DNA of 64,000 bases, taken from assembly GCF_045528445.1 (NCBI RefSeq), contig NZ_JBGQQU010000013.1, positions 5,608-69,607 of the forward strand. Direction: 5' to 3'. The DNA comes from Desemzia sp045528445 (GTDB lineage Bacteria; Bacillota; Bacilli; Lactobacillales; Carnobacteriaceae). Positions 1 through 7,774 of this stretch are shown one piece after another (positions within the stretch are counted from its first letter, which is position 1; each line of letters begins with the position of its first letter). Below the pieces are notes generated by a model, which had not been told where the DNA came from, ran no database searches, and was given only the letters and a program-made list of their open reading frames with translations. A program made the position numbers and the translations under genes.

Positions 1-1
1 A

Positions 2-847
2 AATTATAAAGGGTACGATGTTTGGGAGATGCCACCAAACGGACAAGGAATTGTAGTATTGATGGCTTTAAATATTTTAGAGCAATTGGAGTTAAAAGAC
101 AAAGAGAATCCAGATACCTATCACAAACAAATTGAAGCGATCAAGTTGGCATTTAGTGACGGCTTACGTTATATTGCAGATTCTAGAACAATGGAAACTA
201 AAATTGAAGCCATGTTATCAAAAGAGTATGCCAAAAATCGAGCAGATTTAGTAAATGATACTGCCATTTTGCCAGAGCCGGGTAAATTTGATAACCCTGG
301 TACGGTTTATTTAGCTGCGGCGGATGAGGAAGGAAATATGATTTCTTATATCCAAAGCAATTACGCTGGTTTCGGTTCGGGAGCCGTTGTGCCTGGTTTA
401 GGAATCAGTTTGCACAATCGAGGCAACCAGTTCTCGTTGGATGAAAATCATCCCAATGTGTTGCTCCCTGGGAAAAGACCGTTTCATACCATTATTCCTG
501 GATTTCTGACAAGAGATGGAGCAGCAATCGGACCATTTGGGGTCATGGGTGGAGGCATGCAGCCTCAAGCTCATCTGCAAGTGTTGAGCAGTATGATCGA
601 TTTTCAGTTGAATCCTCAAGATGCATTAGATGCTCCTCGTTGGCAATGGCTGGAAGAGAAGAAGATTCTAGTGGAACCTCACTTTCCTTATCCCGTGATT
701 CAAGAATTGCTGAAGAGAGGCCACCAGGTACAAATCGCGACCAGCAGCGGTTCATTTGGAAGAGGTCAAGTCATTTTGCGACAGGAAAATGGCGTACTGG
801 TCGGTGGAACAGAATCTAGAGCAGATGGGCATATCGCAGTTTGGTAG
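2..847 (+). CDS. gamma-glutamyltransferase, C-terminal part (runs off left edge)
   Basis: The frame is open from the first bases of the window, so the gene starts upstream. The visible 281 residues fit the C-terminal portion of a gamma-glutamyltranspeptidase, which cleaves gamma-glutamyl bonds such as those of glutathione. It opens with the family's WEMPPNGQG segment. The block NPGTVYLAAADEEGNM matches the start of the small subunit, where the Thr after NPG is the expected autocatalytic nucleophile. Further on there are Gly-rich GPFGVMGGGMQPQAHLQ and a DAPRWQW-like element common to this family. In related proteins the enzyme is a single proenzyme of about 530-580 residues, so roughly half is missing to the left. 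Secretion and the N-terminal half cannot be judged. A perfect 13-bp hairpin terminator follows directly. Confidence 0.88.
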   Translation, partial: NYKGYDVWEMPPNGQGIVVLMALNILEQLELKDKENPDTYHKQIEAIKLAFSDGLRYIADSRTMETKIEAMLSKEYAKNRADLVNDTAILPEPGKFDNPGTVYLAAADEEGNMISYIQSNYAGFGSGAVVPGLGISLHNRGNQFSLDENHPNVLLPGKRPFHTIIPGFLTRDGAAIGPFGVMGGGMQPQAHLQVLSSMIDFQLNPQDALDAPRWQWLEEKKILVEPHFPYPVIQELLKRGHQVQIATSSGSFGRGQVILRQENGVLVGGTESRADGHIAVW

Positions 848-874
848 CGGAAAAAAGAGCAGCTTGTTTTGTAC

Positions 875-914
875 AAAAGAAGAAGTTAGAATCGAAAAGA
901 ACTTCTTCTTTTAC
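875..914 (+). terminator. rho-independent terminator after the gamma-glutamyltransferase gene
   Basis: A perfect 13-bp inverted repeat (875-887 with 900-912, arms AAAAGAAGAAGTT and its complement) surrounds a 12-nt loop. The right arm ends in TTTT. It sits 28 bp after the stop codon. Confidence 0.75.
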
Positions 915-1021
915 TGTGCTGTTTAAGAAATGACTATTAGTCTATACATATTATCTAAAAATATATCTTTACTAAAAATTGGATGTGTAATATAATTTGG
1001 GCGAAAAGGGTCGCAAAAAAA

Positions 1022-1035
1022 TGTAAGCGATTTAT
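1022..1035. promoter_or_regulatory. possible cre (CcpA) site upstream of the alpha-galactosidase gene
   Basis: TGTAAGCGATTTAT matches the catabolite-responsive element consensus TGWAANCGNTNWCA except at the last two positions. It lies about 40 bp before the start codon of a carbohydrate-use operon, a sensible place for CcpA repression. The match is imperfect and the claim is an inference from position. Confidence 0.4.
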
Positions 1036-1076
1036 AAAATGGAGTTAAAAATAGTAGAAAAAGAGAGGTATTCTAA

Positions 1077-3344
1077 TTGAAAGAATTTCAATTCATTCAC
1101 ATCAACGAAGCAGCAAACGAATTTCACTTGAGCAACCAAGCTGTCAGCTACATTTTTAGAGTAGATCCAACCACTCATCAATTGGAACAATTATACTTTG
1201 GTAAAAAAATTCAACACAGAAAATCCTTTTTCTATCTTGTTGAACGGGAAAACCGTCCAGCGAATAACTTGTATGAAGGGAATCATACCTCTTCTTTAGA
1301 ACACATCAAACAAGAATACCCAAGCTTCGGAACGACCGATTTTAGATACCCGGCTCATCAAATTAAATGGCCGTCTGGAGATCAAGTTACTCATCTTGAA
1401 TATGCATCTTACACAATATCAAAAGGAAAACCAACTTTAGAAGGTCTTCCAGCTACATATGTCGACAGTAAAGAAGAAGCCGAAACTCTCACCATTATCT
1501 TGAAAGATATTTATTCAGAATTAGAAGTGCAGTTGAACTACACCATCTTTTCTGCATTTTCTGCTATCACCAGAAGCGCTTGTTTTATTAATCGCGGAAC
1601 AACAACAATCCAATTGGAAAATGCGATGAGTGCCAGCGTTGATTTTCCTGATGCTGACTTTGAATTGCTGCATTTGAATGGAGCTTGGGCCAGAGAAACG
1701 CATGTGGAGCGAAAAGCGCTTCATACAGGATTGCAATCTGTTTCCAGTGCACGTGGAGCCAGCAGTCATGCACATAATCCTTTTATGGCTTTAGTACGAC
1801 CTGAGACGACCGAATTAAATGGGGAAGTCTACGGGTTCAGTTTGATCTACAGCGGCAATTTTACAGCTCAGGTAGAAGTCGATACGTATCATGTAACGAG
1901 AGCCATGTTGGGAATCAATCCTTTCCGATTCAACTGGCAATTAAATGAAGGCGATTTCTTCCAAACCCCTGAAGCAGTGTTAGTTTATTCTGATGCAGGT
2001 TTAAATGGCATGAGCCAGACTTATCACGAGTTATATCGGACACGTTTAGCGAGAGGCCGGTGGCGCGATAAAGAGCGGCCAATTCTGATTAATAACTGGG
2101 AAGCAACTTATTTTGATTTCAACGAGGAAAAGATCCTTGAAATTGCTCGAAATGGAGCTGAATTGGGCATGGAATTATTTGTGCTGGATGACGGTTGGTT
2201 CGGGAAACGTGATGATGATACCAGTTCATTAGGGGATTGGGTAGAAGACAAAACTAAATTGCCTAATGGAATCAAAGGATTGTCTGAAAAAATCCATCAA
2301 TTGGGATTGAAGTTTGGATTATGGTTCGAACCCGAAATGGTGAGCAAAAATACACCTCTCCATGATGAACACTCAGACTGGGTCATTGGCGTTCCAGGGA
2401 AAAATATTTCTCACGGCAGAAACCAATTTGTTCTTGATTTTTCCAGACCTGAAGTGGTCGATTCAATCTTCCAGCAAATGGACGCAATCCTGCACGATGC
2501 GCAAGTTGATTACATCAAATGGGATATGAACCGCTATATTTCAGAAGCTTATTCAGACGCTTTGCCGCCAGAACAACAAGGAGAAGTTTATCATCGGTAT
2601 ATTCTAGGTGTATACGAGTTGTATGAGCGATTGATTACTAAATATCCGGATATTTTGTTTGAATCTTGTGCAGGCGGAGGAGCGCGTAATGATCCGGGTA
2701 TGCTGTATTATGCGCCGCAAGCTTGGGCTAGTGATGATACAGATGCTGTAGAACGTTTGAAGATCCAATACGGAACTTCGATGGTGTATCCTTTGTCCAG
2801 TATCGGAAGCCATGTTTCGGCAGTCCCTAATCATCAAGTCGGACGAGTGACTTCAATGGATATAAGGTCAAACGTAGCTTATTTTGGGACATTTGGTTAC
2901 GAAATGGACATCACAACATTGAGTGATGCTGATAAAGAATCTATTCGTCATCATATTCAATTCTTCAAAAAACATCGCGCATTAGTCCAACAAGGGACAT
3001 TTTATCGTTTAGAGAGTCCATTTGACGGGAACACTGTTGCTTGGATGCTGGTTTCAAAAGACCAATCTGAAGCATTGGTAGGTTATTACCAAATTTTAGC
3101 GACGCCAAATCCAGCTTATGAACGCTTGAAATTAACAGGTTTGAATCCGGAAACAATGTATATTGTAGAGCCGATAAATCAAAGCCGGTATGGAGATGAT
3201 TTGATGGCTGTCGGATTATTATTTGCAGATGATGTGACTAACGGTATAGAGCCTACTTGGAAATTCAATCGTCATGGCGACTTTACCAGCAATATGTTTT
3301 ATTTGAAAAGTAACGATTCATTGGAGGACAAGAAATGGGAATAG
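1077..3344 (+). CDS. agaA: alpha-galactosidase, glycoside hydrolase family 36
   Basis: A 755-residue cytoplasmic enzyme that hydrolyses terminal alpha-1,6-galactosyl residues (melibiose, raffinose-type sugars). The length is normal for bacterial GH36. The N-terminal beta-sandwich begins with the usual NEFHLSNQAVSYIFRV and LYFGKKI pattern. The barrel carries LDDGWFGKRDDD, then YIKWDMNRY, whose Asp (about residue 483) is the nucleophile, and ASDDTDAVERL, whose first Asp (about 553) is the acid/base. The spacing of 70 between them agrees with characterised GH36 enzymes. The start is TTG: an AGAGAGG ribosome site lies about 9 bases upstream and no ATG fits the conserved N-terminus. It is first in an overlapping operon with a ROK kinase and an SGNH hydrolase. 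The symbol follows the Carnobacterium GH36 gene as I recall it. Confidence 0.93.
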   Translation: MKEFQFIHINEAANEFHLSNQAVSYIFRVDPTTHQLEQLYFGKKIQHRKSFFYLVERENRPANNLYEGNHTSSLEHIKQEYPSFGTTDFRYPAHQIKWPSGDQVTHLEYASYTISKGKPTLEGLPATYVDSKEEAETLTIILKDIYSELEVQLNYTIFSAFSAITRSACFINRGTTTIQLENAMSASVDFPDADFELLHLNGAWARETHVERKALHTGLQSVSSARGASSHAHNPFMALVRPETTELNGEVYGFSLIYSGNFTAQVEVDTYHVTRAMLGINPFRFNWQLNEGDFFQTPEAVLVYSDAGLNGMSQTYHELYRTRLARGRWRDKERPILINNWEATYFDFNEEKILEIARNGAELGMELFVLDDGWFGKRDDDTSSLGDWVEDKTKLPNGIKGLSEKIHQLGLKFGLWFEPEMVSKNTPLHDEHSDWVIGVPGKNISHGRNQFVLDFSRPEVVDSIFQQMDAILHDAQVDYIKWDMNRYISEAYSDALPPEQQGEVYHRYILGVYELYERLITKYPDILFESCAGGGARNDPGMLYYAPQAWASDDTDAVERLKIQYGTSMVYPLSSIGSHVSAVPNHQVGRVTSMDIRSNVAYFGTFGYEMDITTLSDADKESIRHHIQFFKKHRALVQQGTFYRLESPFDGNTVAWMLVSKDQSEALVGYYQILATPNPAYERLKLTGLNPETMYIVEPINQSRYGDDLMAVGLLFADDVTNGIEPTWKFNRHGDFTSNMFYLKSNDSLEDKKWE

Positions 3345-4246
3345 CAGCTTTTGATATTGGAGGGACTTCTGTCAAGTATGGAATCTGGGAAAATGATGCG
3401 TTGAGTCATAAAGGCAGTTTTAAGTCGCCTCGTACTTGGGATGGAATGAAAGCAGAATTGCAGCGCGTAAAAGAAGAAATGGCTGAAAAATACGTTATTG
3501 ATGGTGTAACGTTTAGTGCTCCAGGGGCGGTCAATCAAATTGGAAGAGTCATTGAGGGAGCCAGTGCATTACCGTATTTACACCACTTTCCAATTTATGA
3601 GGAATTGGAAGATTTGTTAGGGAACAAGGTAGCGATCGAAAATGATGCTAACTGTGCGGCTTTAGCAGAAGTGTGGCGAGGCTCCGCTAAAGGCTTGAAG
3701 AATGTATTAATGGTAGTGGTTGGAACTGGAATTGGAGGATCGGTGATCGTAGATGGTGAGGTTCAACATGGGGCTCATTTATTTGGCGGAGAATTCGGCT
3801 ACACATTGTTAACGGAGACTCAAACATTCAGCCAGTTGGGGACGGCTGTAAAAATGGCTGGACGCTATGCAGAACGCAAGGGAATACCGAAAGCGGAGAT
3901 CAGCGGGGAGGAAGTTTTTCAATTAGCAGAAGCTGGAGATGAAATAGCAATGGAAGAGACAGAAACATTTTATCGCTCTTTAGCCCGCGGCATATTCAAT
4001 TTGCAGTACAGTTACGATCCGGACTTAGTATTGCTGGGAGGCGGAGTATCCAATAAACCGGATATTATCGATCAATTAAATAAACGATTTGAAGACATTT
4101 TAACTCAAGTTCAAATAGCACCTTTTATGCCTCAAGTAGAAACGTGCTTGTTTAAAAGTGATGCCAATTTAGTCGGTGCGGTGTACAATTATTTGCAAAA
4201 AACTACTGGAAAGATGGAGAGAACAGATGAAATTAAAGCAAACTGA
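3335..4246 (+). CDS. ROK-family sugar kinase
   Basis: A 303-residue ROK kinase, predicted to phosphorylate a hexose with ATP in the cytoplasm. It has the N-terminal phosphate-binding loop AFDIGGTSVKYG, the catalytic region AIENDANCAALAE with Asp at about residue 104, and the ATP-binding VVGTGIGGSVIVDG. It ends with the LLGGGVSNKPDII segment. The classic Zn-binding CxCGxxGC motif of ROK glucokinases and repressors is absent, which resembles the BglK/fructokinase-like branch. No DNA-binding domain is present, so it is not a repressor. It overlaps the alpha-galactosidase gene by 10 bp and the next gene by 20 bp, so translation is probably coupled. The exact sugar is not known; a hexose released by glycoside cleavage is the natural guess. 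Confidence 0.88.
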   Translation: MGIAAFDIGGTSVKYGIWENDALSHKGSFKSPRTWDGMKAELQRVKEEMAEKYVIDGVTFSAPGAVNQIGRVIEGASALPYLHHFPIYEELEDLLGNKVAIENDANCAALAEVWRGSAKGLKNVLMVVVGTGIGGSVIVDGEVQHGAHLFGGEFGYTLLTETQTFSQLGTAVKMAGRYAERKGIPKAEISGEEVFQLAEAGDEIAMEETETFYRSLARGIFNLQYSYDPDLVLLGGGVSNKPDIIDQLNKRFEDILTQVQIAPFMPQVETCLFKSDANLVGAVYNYLQKTTGKMERTDEIKAN

Positions 4247-4859
4247 GCGTATTTTATTTTTTGGAGATAGTATTACAGATGTCGGACGGGACCGTGATGA
4301 TTTTCATGACTTAGGCAAAGGATACCCGTTGATGGTGGCAGGCAGGTTGCAAGCTGAATACCCTGCATTAAAGTTGTCCTTTTTAAACCGCGGTATCAGT
4401 GGCGACAAGGTAGCAGATTTGAAGAAACGATTAGAAGAAGACTGTATTTCGTTAAACCCAACAGTCGTATCGATTTTGATCGGAATAAACGATACGTGGC
4501 ACCAAGAAGGATCGGCAGAATTTGGGTCAGCTGTACTAATGGAGCAATTCGAACAAGATTATCGAGAAGTATTGAGTGCCATCAAAGAAAAAACAGGTGC
4601 TCAAATTGTGGTAATGGAACCTTTTGTATTGCCTTATCCCGCAGACCGAGCAAGTTGGAGAGTGGACTTGGATCAACGAATTCAAATCACTCGTAAATTA
4701 GCTGAAGAATTCCAAGCAGATTTTGTAGCGTTGGATGGTCCGTTGAATGCTTACGGCATTAAACACAGTTTCCAATATTTAACAGGAGAAGACGGAGTTC
4801 ATCCTACTGTTGCAGGCCATGGAGTGATAACCGAAAAATGGTTGGAAAACATAGAATAA
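4227..4859 (+). CDS. SGNH/GDSL-family hydrolase
   Basis: A 210-residue single-domain SGNH hydrolase, probably a carbohydrate O-acetylesterase of the rhamnogalacturonan-acetylesterase-like type. Block I is FFGDSITDVG with the nucleophilic Ser, block III is LIGINDTWH with the Asn, and block V is DGVHPTVAGH with the catalytic Asp and His. No signal peptide is visible, so it should act in the cytoplasm. I placed the start at the ATG preceded by GGAGAG, 20 bp inside the end of the kinase gene. A longer frame is open further upstream but would only add sequence overlapping the kinase. As the third gene of the operon it may de-acetylate imported oligosaccharides. The substrate is not determinable from sequence. 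Confidence 0.87.
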   Translation: MKLKQTERILFFGDSITDVGRDRDDFHDLGKGYPLMVAGRLQAEYPALKLSFLNRGISGDKVADLKKRLEEDCISLNPTVVSILIGINDTWHQEGSAEFGSAVLMEQFEQDYREVLSAIKEKTGAQIVVMEPFVLPYPADRASWRVDLDQRIQITRKLAEEFQADFVALDGPLNAYGIKHSFQYLTGEDGVHPTVAGHGVITEKWLENIE

Positions 4860-4885
4860 ACAGCAAAGTAATCAGTTAACGAAAT

Positions 4886-4931
4886 ACAAAAAGAAACCAA
4901 AGAGGGATTTCCTGCTTTGGTTTCTTTTTGT
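4886..4931. terminator. bidirectional terminator between the alpha-galactosidase operon and the ROK repressor remnant
   Basis: A perfect 17-bp inverted repeat (4886-4902 with 4915-4931) rich in A on the left and T on the right, so it can end transcription in both directions. It lies between the SGNH hydrolase stop and the stop of the converging truncated repressor. Confidence 0.85.
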
Positions 4932-4945
4932 GTATGCTTTAAAAA

Positions 4946-5467
4946 TCAATTTGTAAGAGAAACAGAATTTGGAATCAATGGAAATGTCGGCAAATGAAAA
5001 AATTGTTGGATGCTTAAAGCAGCTCCGCCTAAAAGAATCGCTTCTTCCCCCAACAATGAATTTTCAATAGGGGTTTTTAAACTAAATGAACTAACGATAT
5101 TTTTTCTGATCAAAGGTAAAAGAGCAGGAATCTCGTTAATCAATGTAGAGTTCAAATACACTTTTTCTGGACCGTAACTTGCGATCGCGTTATTGATGCC
5201 GATACTGATATGAAAAGCAAACTCTTCGATCAATTGAACCGTTTCAGCGTCCCCAGATTTATAAAAGGCAATGAGATCAGCTAAAGAAAATGTCGGATCG
5301 TTTTTTAACTGCTGAAGAGCAGCAAGAACGGCTCGTTGAGAACTGTATTGTTCCAAACACCCCTTGTTTCCGCAAGGACAGTCTTTGCCATGAGGATAAA
5401 GGATCGTATGCCCAATTTCTCCACTGCGTCCATCTCGACCGTGATACAGCTCATTATTGATGATACC
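4946..5467 (-). pseudogene. truncated ROK-family (XylR-like) transcriptional repressor, C-terminal part
   Basis: The minus-strand frame encodes the C-terminal ~170 residues of a ROK repressor. It reads GIINNELYHGRDGRSGEIGH, followed by the Zn-binding CPCGNKGCLE and the C-terminal half through GEEAILLGGAALS. The N-terminal helix-turn-helix and the first half of the sugar-binding domain are missing. Reading upstream, ROK similarity stops at about 5467. Beyond that the same DNA reads as a GH42 beta-galactosidase on the other strand. The frame stays open to 5503 but has no start codon or ribosome site. A shorter open frame beginning at MEQYSSQ would lose the Zn site. This is best read as the repressor half of a deletion scar, unable to bind DNA. 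Confidence 0.85.
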
Positions 5468-6379
5468 CGTGTTTTTCGTGAAGTGGCAGAATTGGGAAAT
5501 GAACTAGCACATTTAGGCAATCAGTTGATTGGTGCTGAGACCAAAGCTAGAATAGGCATTATTTTTGATTGGGATAATTATTGGGCATTGGAATACACTA
5601 GTGGACCGACAGTTGATTTGTATTATGTGGATCAAATCCAGAGGTATTATGAAACGTTATACCATAATCAAGTGGCGGTAGATATTATTCCAGTAGATGC
5701 TGATTTTGAGCAATACGATATGATCTTAGCTCCTGTTCTTTATATGGTCAAAAAAGGAACAGCTGAGAAGTTGGAACAATTTGTAGCAAAGGGAGGAACG
5801 TTCCTGACGTCTTTCATGAGTGGAATTGTAGACCAAAGCGATAATGTCCATCTTGGAGGATATCCAGGACCATTAAGAAAGTTATTGGGAATTTGGGTGG
5901 AAGAAATCGATGCCTTGGCTCCTGAAAAGCGCAATACAGTTGAATTTGGGAGTAGAGATTGGAACAAACCGTCTTATGAATGTTCAATGTTGTGTGACTT
6001 GCTGCATTTAGAAGGGGCAGAGGCAATAGCTGAGTACAAGAGTGATTTTTATAAAGGCATGCCTGCAGTGACGAAAAACTCTTTTGGAAAAGGAGAAGCT
6101 TGGTATTTGGCAACACTTCCTGAAAAAGAGATGCTTCAAGAAATTATTGATCACTTATTGAAAGAAAAAAATATTGTTGGTTTCGGAGTTCAGCCTGAGG
6201 GAATTGAAATCACCAGCCGCGTGAAAGACGGCAAAGAATTTATTTTTGTGATGAACCACACGGATGAAGCACAAACTGTAGCAAATAATTTTGTAGGATA
6301 TGAGGATATTTTGTCCTCAGCTGAAGGAACAGAAGAGTTGCTGCTGGAACCTTTTGGAGTGCGTATTTATACGAAATAA
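5459..6379 (+). pseudogene. bgaB: truncated GH42 beta-galactosidase, C-terminal part
   Basis: From DDTRVFREVAELGNEL onward the frame matches the C-terminal third to half of a GH42 beta-galactosidase. This includes the trimerisation region with IGIIFDWDNYWALEY, the YYVDQIQRYYETLY helix, and the C-terminal beta-domain ending FGVRIYTK. The catalytic TIM barrel with its two glutamates, normally ~350-400 residues, is missing. A frame is open from 5336, but its first ~41 residues are antisense to the repressor remnant, so any product would be a meaningless fusion. The gene is lost as a lactase. From memory, Carnobacterium carries an intact GH42 gene next to GH36 agaA, which suggests recent decay. 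The symbol is tentative. Confidence 0.87.
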
Positions 6380-6386
6380 ACAATAG

Positions 6387-6421
6387 GAGACAAGAACTGG
6401 TATCGGTTCTTGTCTCTTATT
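6387..6421 (+). terminator. terminator after the GH42 remnant
   Basis: Arms GAGACAAGAAC (6387-6397) and its exact complement (6406-6416) with an 8-nt loop, then TTATTTT. Confidence 0.75.
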
Positions 6422-6424
6422 TTG

Positions 6425-7116
6425 GCTCTTCATCTTCTAGCGTTGGTAAAGAACTCTCCTGCGACCAATGAGAGTTAGAGTAAAATCTGATTTGTGGGAG
6501 TGATTTTTTATGTCAAAGTATAGTAAAGTGAAGAATAGGGTTTGAACATCAAGGAAAAAATTGCTATGATGAAAAATGGAGTTTGAACATCAAGGGGAAA
6601 ATTGTCTTGATGAAGAATGTAGTTTAAACATCAAGGGGAAAATTACCATGATGAAAAATGGAGTTTGAACATCAAGAGAAAAATTGCCATGATGAAGAAT
6701 GGAGTTTGAACATCAAGGAGAAAATTGTCTTGATGAAGAATGTAGTTTAAACATCAAGGGGAAAATTGCCTTGATGAAAAATGGAGTTTGAACATCAAGA
6801 GAAAAATTGCCATGATGAAGAATGGAGTTTGAACATCAAGGGTAAACCCGCCATGATGAAAAATGGAGTTTGAACATCAAGGGGAAAATTGCCTTGATGA
6901 AGAATGTAGTTTAAACATCAAGGGGAAAATTGCCTTGATGAAGAATGTAGTTTAAACATCAAGGGGAAAATTGCCATGATGAAAAATGGAGTTTGAACAT
7001 CAAGAGAAAAATTGCCATGATGAAAAACGAAGATCTCTTTCACACTATTACTCTAGTAATTTCTCAATAGGATACATCTTAATTTTTACTTACCAACGTC
7101 AAATATTGCAGACACC
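6425..7116 (+). mobile_element. MITE copy 1, interior replaced by a tandem repeat
   Basis: The left end GGCTCTTC...AGCGTTGGTAAAGAA...TCCT and the right end TTACTTACCAACGTCAAATATTGCAGA match the ends of the intact copies at 53769 and 58465. Flanks share a degenerate 8-bp duplication (TTATTTTT at 6417 and CTATTTTC at 7117, 6 of 8 identical). The 330-343 bp core of the intact copies is missing here. About 600 bp of other sequence fills it, mostly the 41-bp repeat array. It carries no coding capacity. Confidence 0.7.
6540..7031 (+). repeat. minisatellite: 12 tandem copies of a 41-bp unit
   Basis: Units start at 6540, 6581, 6622, 6663, 6704, 6745, 6786, 6827, 6868, 6909, 6950 and 6991. The spacing is exactly 41 bp every time, with no spacers. 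Each unit has the form GTTT(G/A)AACATCAAG...AAAATTG(C/T)C(A/T)TGATGAA(A/G)AATG(G/T)A. In several units CATCAAGG and CCTTGATG form an 8-bp stem with a 9-nt loop, so the array can fold into a row of hairpins. Two main variants alternate irregularly. Because 41 is not a multiple of 3 and stops occur in all frames, it is not coding. It is flanked by MITE ends. Confidence 0.95.
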
Positions 7117-7460
7117 CTATTTTCAGTTTTTTATGAATTGTTCGTACAAAGACTGAACCCGACCTCGGAAAAATTGCATTAAGAGATCTAAGAAAAAAGC
7201 GAGAATGAGGGTATTGATGACTAAACGTAGCATTAAAGACAAACCCGCCTATTGATACGTATAAGATATTTAGGACAATTCGGATTATTTGAAGGAAAAG
7301 CGTTCGTATGAGTTTTCTTCTATAATGAGGTGCTTAATGAACTCCTTATAGCTTAAACTGTTGCCAAATAGTAATCGGATACAACTTATTGCAGGAGATT
7401 TTATCTAAGGTGATAAGAAAACTAAGGACCAAACAGATTCATCAGGAACGAAAAAACAAC
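7117..7460. other. gene-free stretch between the MITE and the small RNA
   Basis: No open frame with a ribosome site and no strong hairpin stands out. The sequence could be decayed coding DNA, but I could not recognise any family in the three frames I read. Confidence 0.5.
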
Positions 7461-7489
7461 TTGTAATTTTCCCCACCAGGTGGTATGAT
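7461..7489 (+). promoter_or_regulatory. sigma-A promoter of the small RNA
   Basis: TTGTAA (7461-7466), a 17-bp spacer, and TATGAT (7484-7489) give a near-consensus housekeeping promoter. It would start transcription near 7496, with no open reading frame downstream before the terminator at 7671. Confidence 0.75.
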
Positions 7490-7495
7490 TCTATA

Positions 7496-7720
7496 CATGC
7501 GATGAGTTGACCAGCAATCAGGTGATTTTGTCATTTCGCTGCGGCGACTAGTGATTGCTAAGAAATAGGCAGGGCACAAGTGCGTAAGCACACTGCGGGA
7601 TGCAGGTGTTTGGATCCCTCTGTTTTGTGGAATTCATGGAACCTATTGAATGTAAATTCAATACTGTCGGAAAAGCTCGAGATATTGCTTCTTAGGAAGC
7701 GATTATCTCGAGCTTTTTTT
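7496..7720 (+). ncRNA. putative structured small RNA, ~225 nt, family unknown
   Basis: A transcription unit with its own promoter and terminator but no credible reading frame. It shows several well-formed helices. AGCAATCA (from 7512) pairs with TGATTGCT (to 7561) and encloses a TCGC-TGCG-GCGA hairpin. GTGC-GTAA-GCAC and ATTGAAT-GTAA-ATTCAAT are perfect stems closed by GNRA-type GUAA loops. GC content is higher than the surrounding DNA. The next gene lies on the opposite strand, so it is not a leader. A short stretch resembles part of the large Gram-positive SRP RNA, but the invariant GGAAG-loop region of SRP RNA is missing, and RNase P, tmRNA and 6S hallmarks were not found. The function is unknown. 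Confidence 0.65.
7671..7720. terminator. terminator of the small RNA, probably shared with the Mga-like gene
   Basis: AAAAGCTCGAGATA (7671-7684) pairs with TATCTCGAGCTTTT (7704-7717), with an inner GCTTC/GAAGC helix, then a T run. The A-rich left side makes it usable from the minus strand as well. Confidence 0.88.
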
Positions 7721-7774
7721 GTTTTTTTATGTAACCGTTAGATTTTAAAAATGTAGATTTCCCATACGGCACAG

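Noticed and set aside
4176..4226. Longer start for the SGNH hydrolase
   Set aside because: The extra 17 residues overlap the kinase gene, lack a ribosome site and precede the conserved start MKLKQTERILFFGDS.
5336..5458. N-terminus of a 347-residue protein on the plus strand
   Set aside because: These 41 codons are antisense to the conserved Zn-binding region of the ROK repressor remnant; the GH42 similarity starts only at about 5459.
6540..7031. CRISPR array
   Set aside because: The 41-bp units follow each other with no spacers and differ by point changes; no cas genes in the window.
7496..7720. SRP (scRNA) gene
   Set aside because: A short stretch (GTTTGGATCC...GGAATTCATGGAACC) resembles large Gram-positive SRP RNA, but the invariant GGAAG-loop region and its partner strand are missing.
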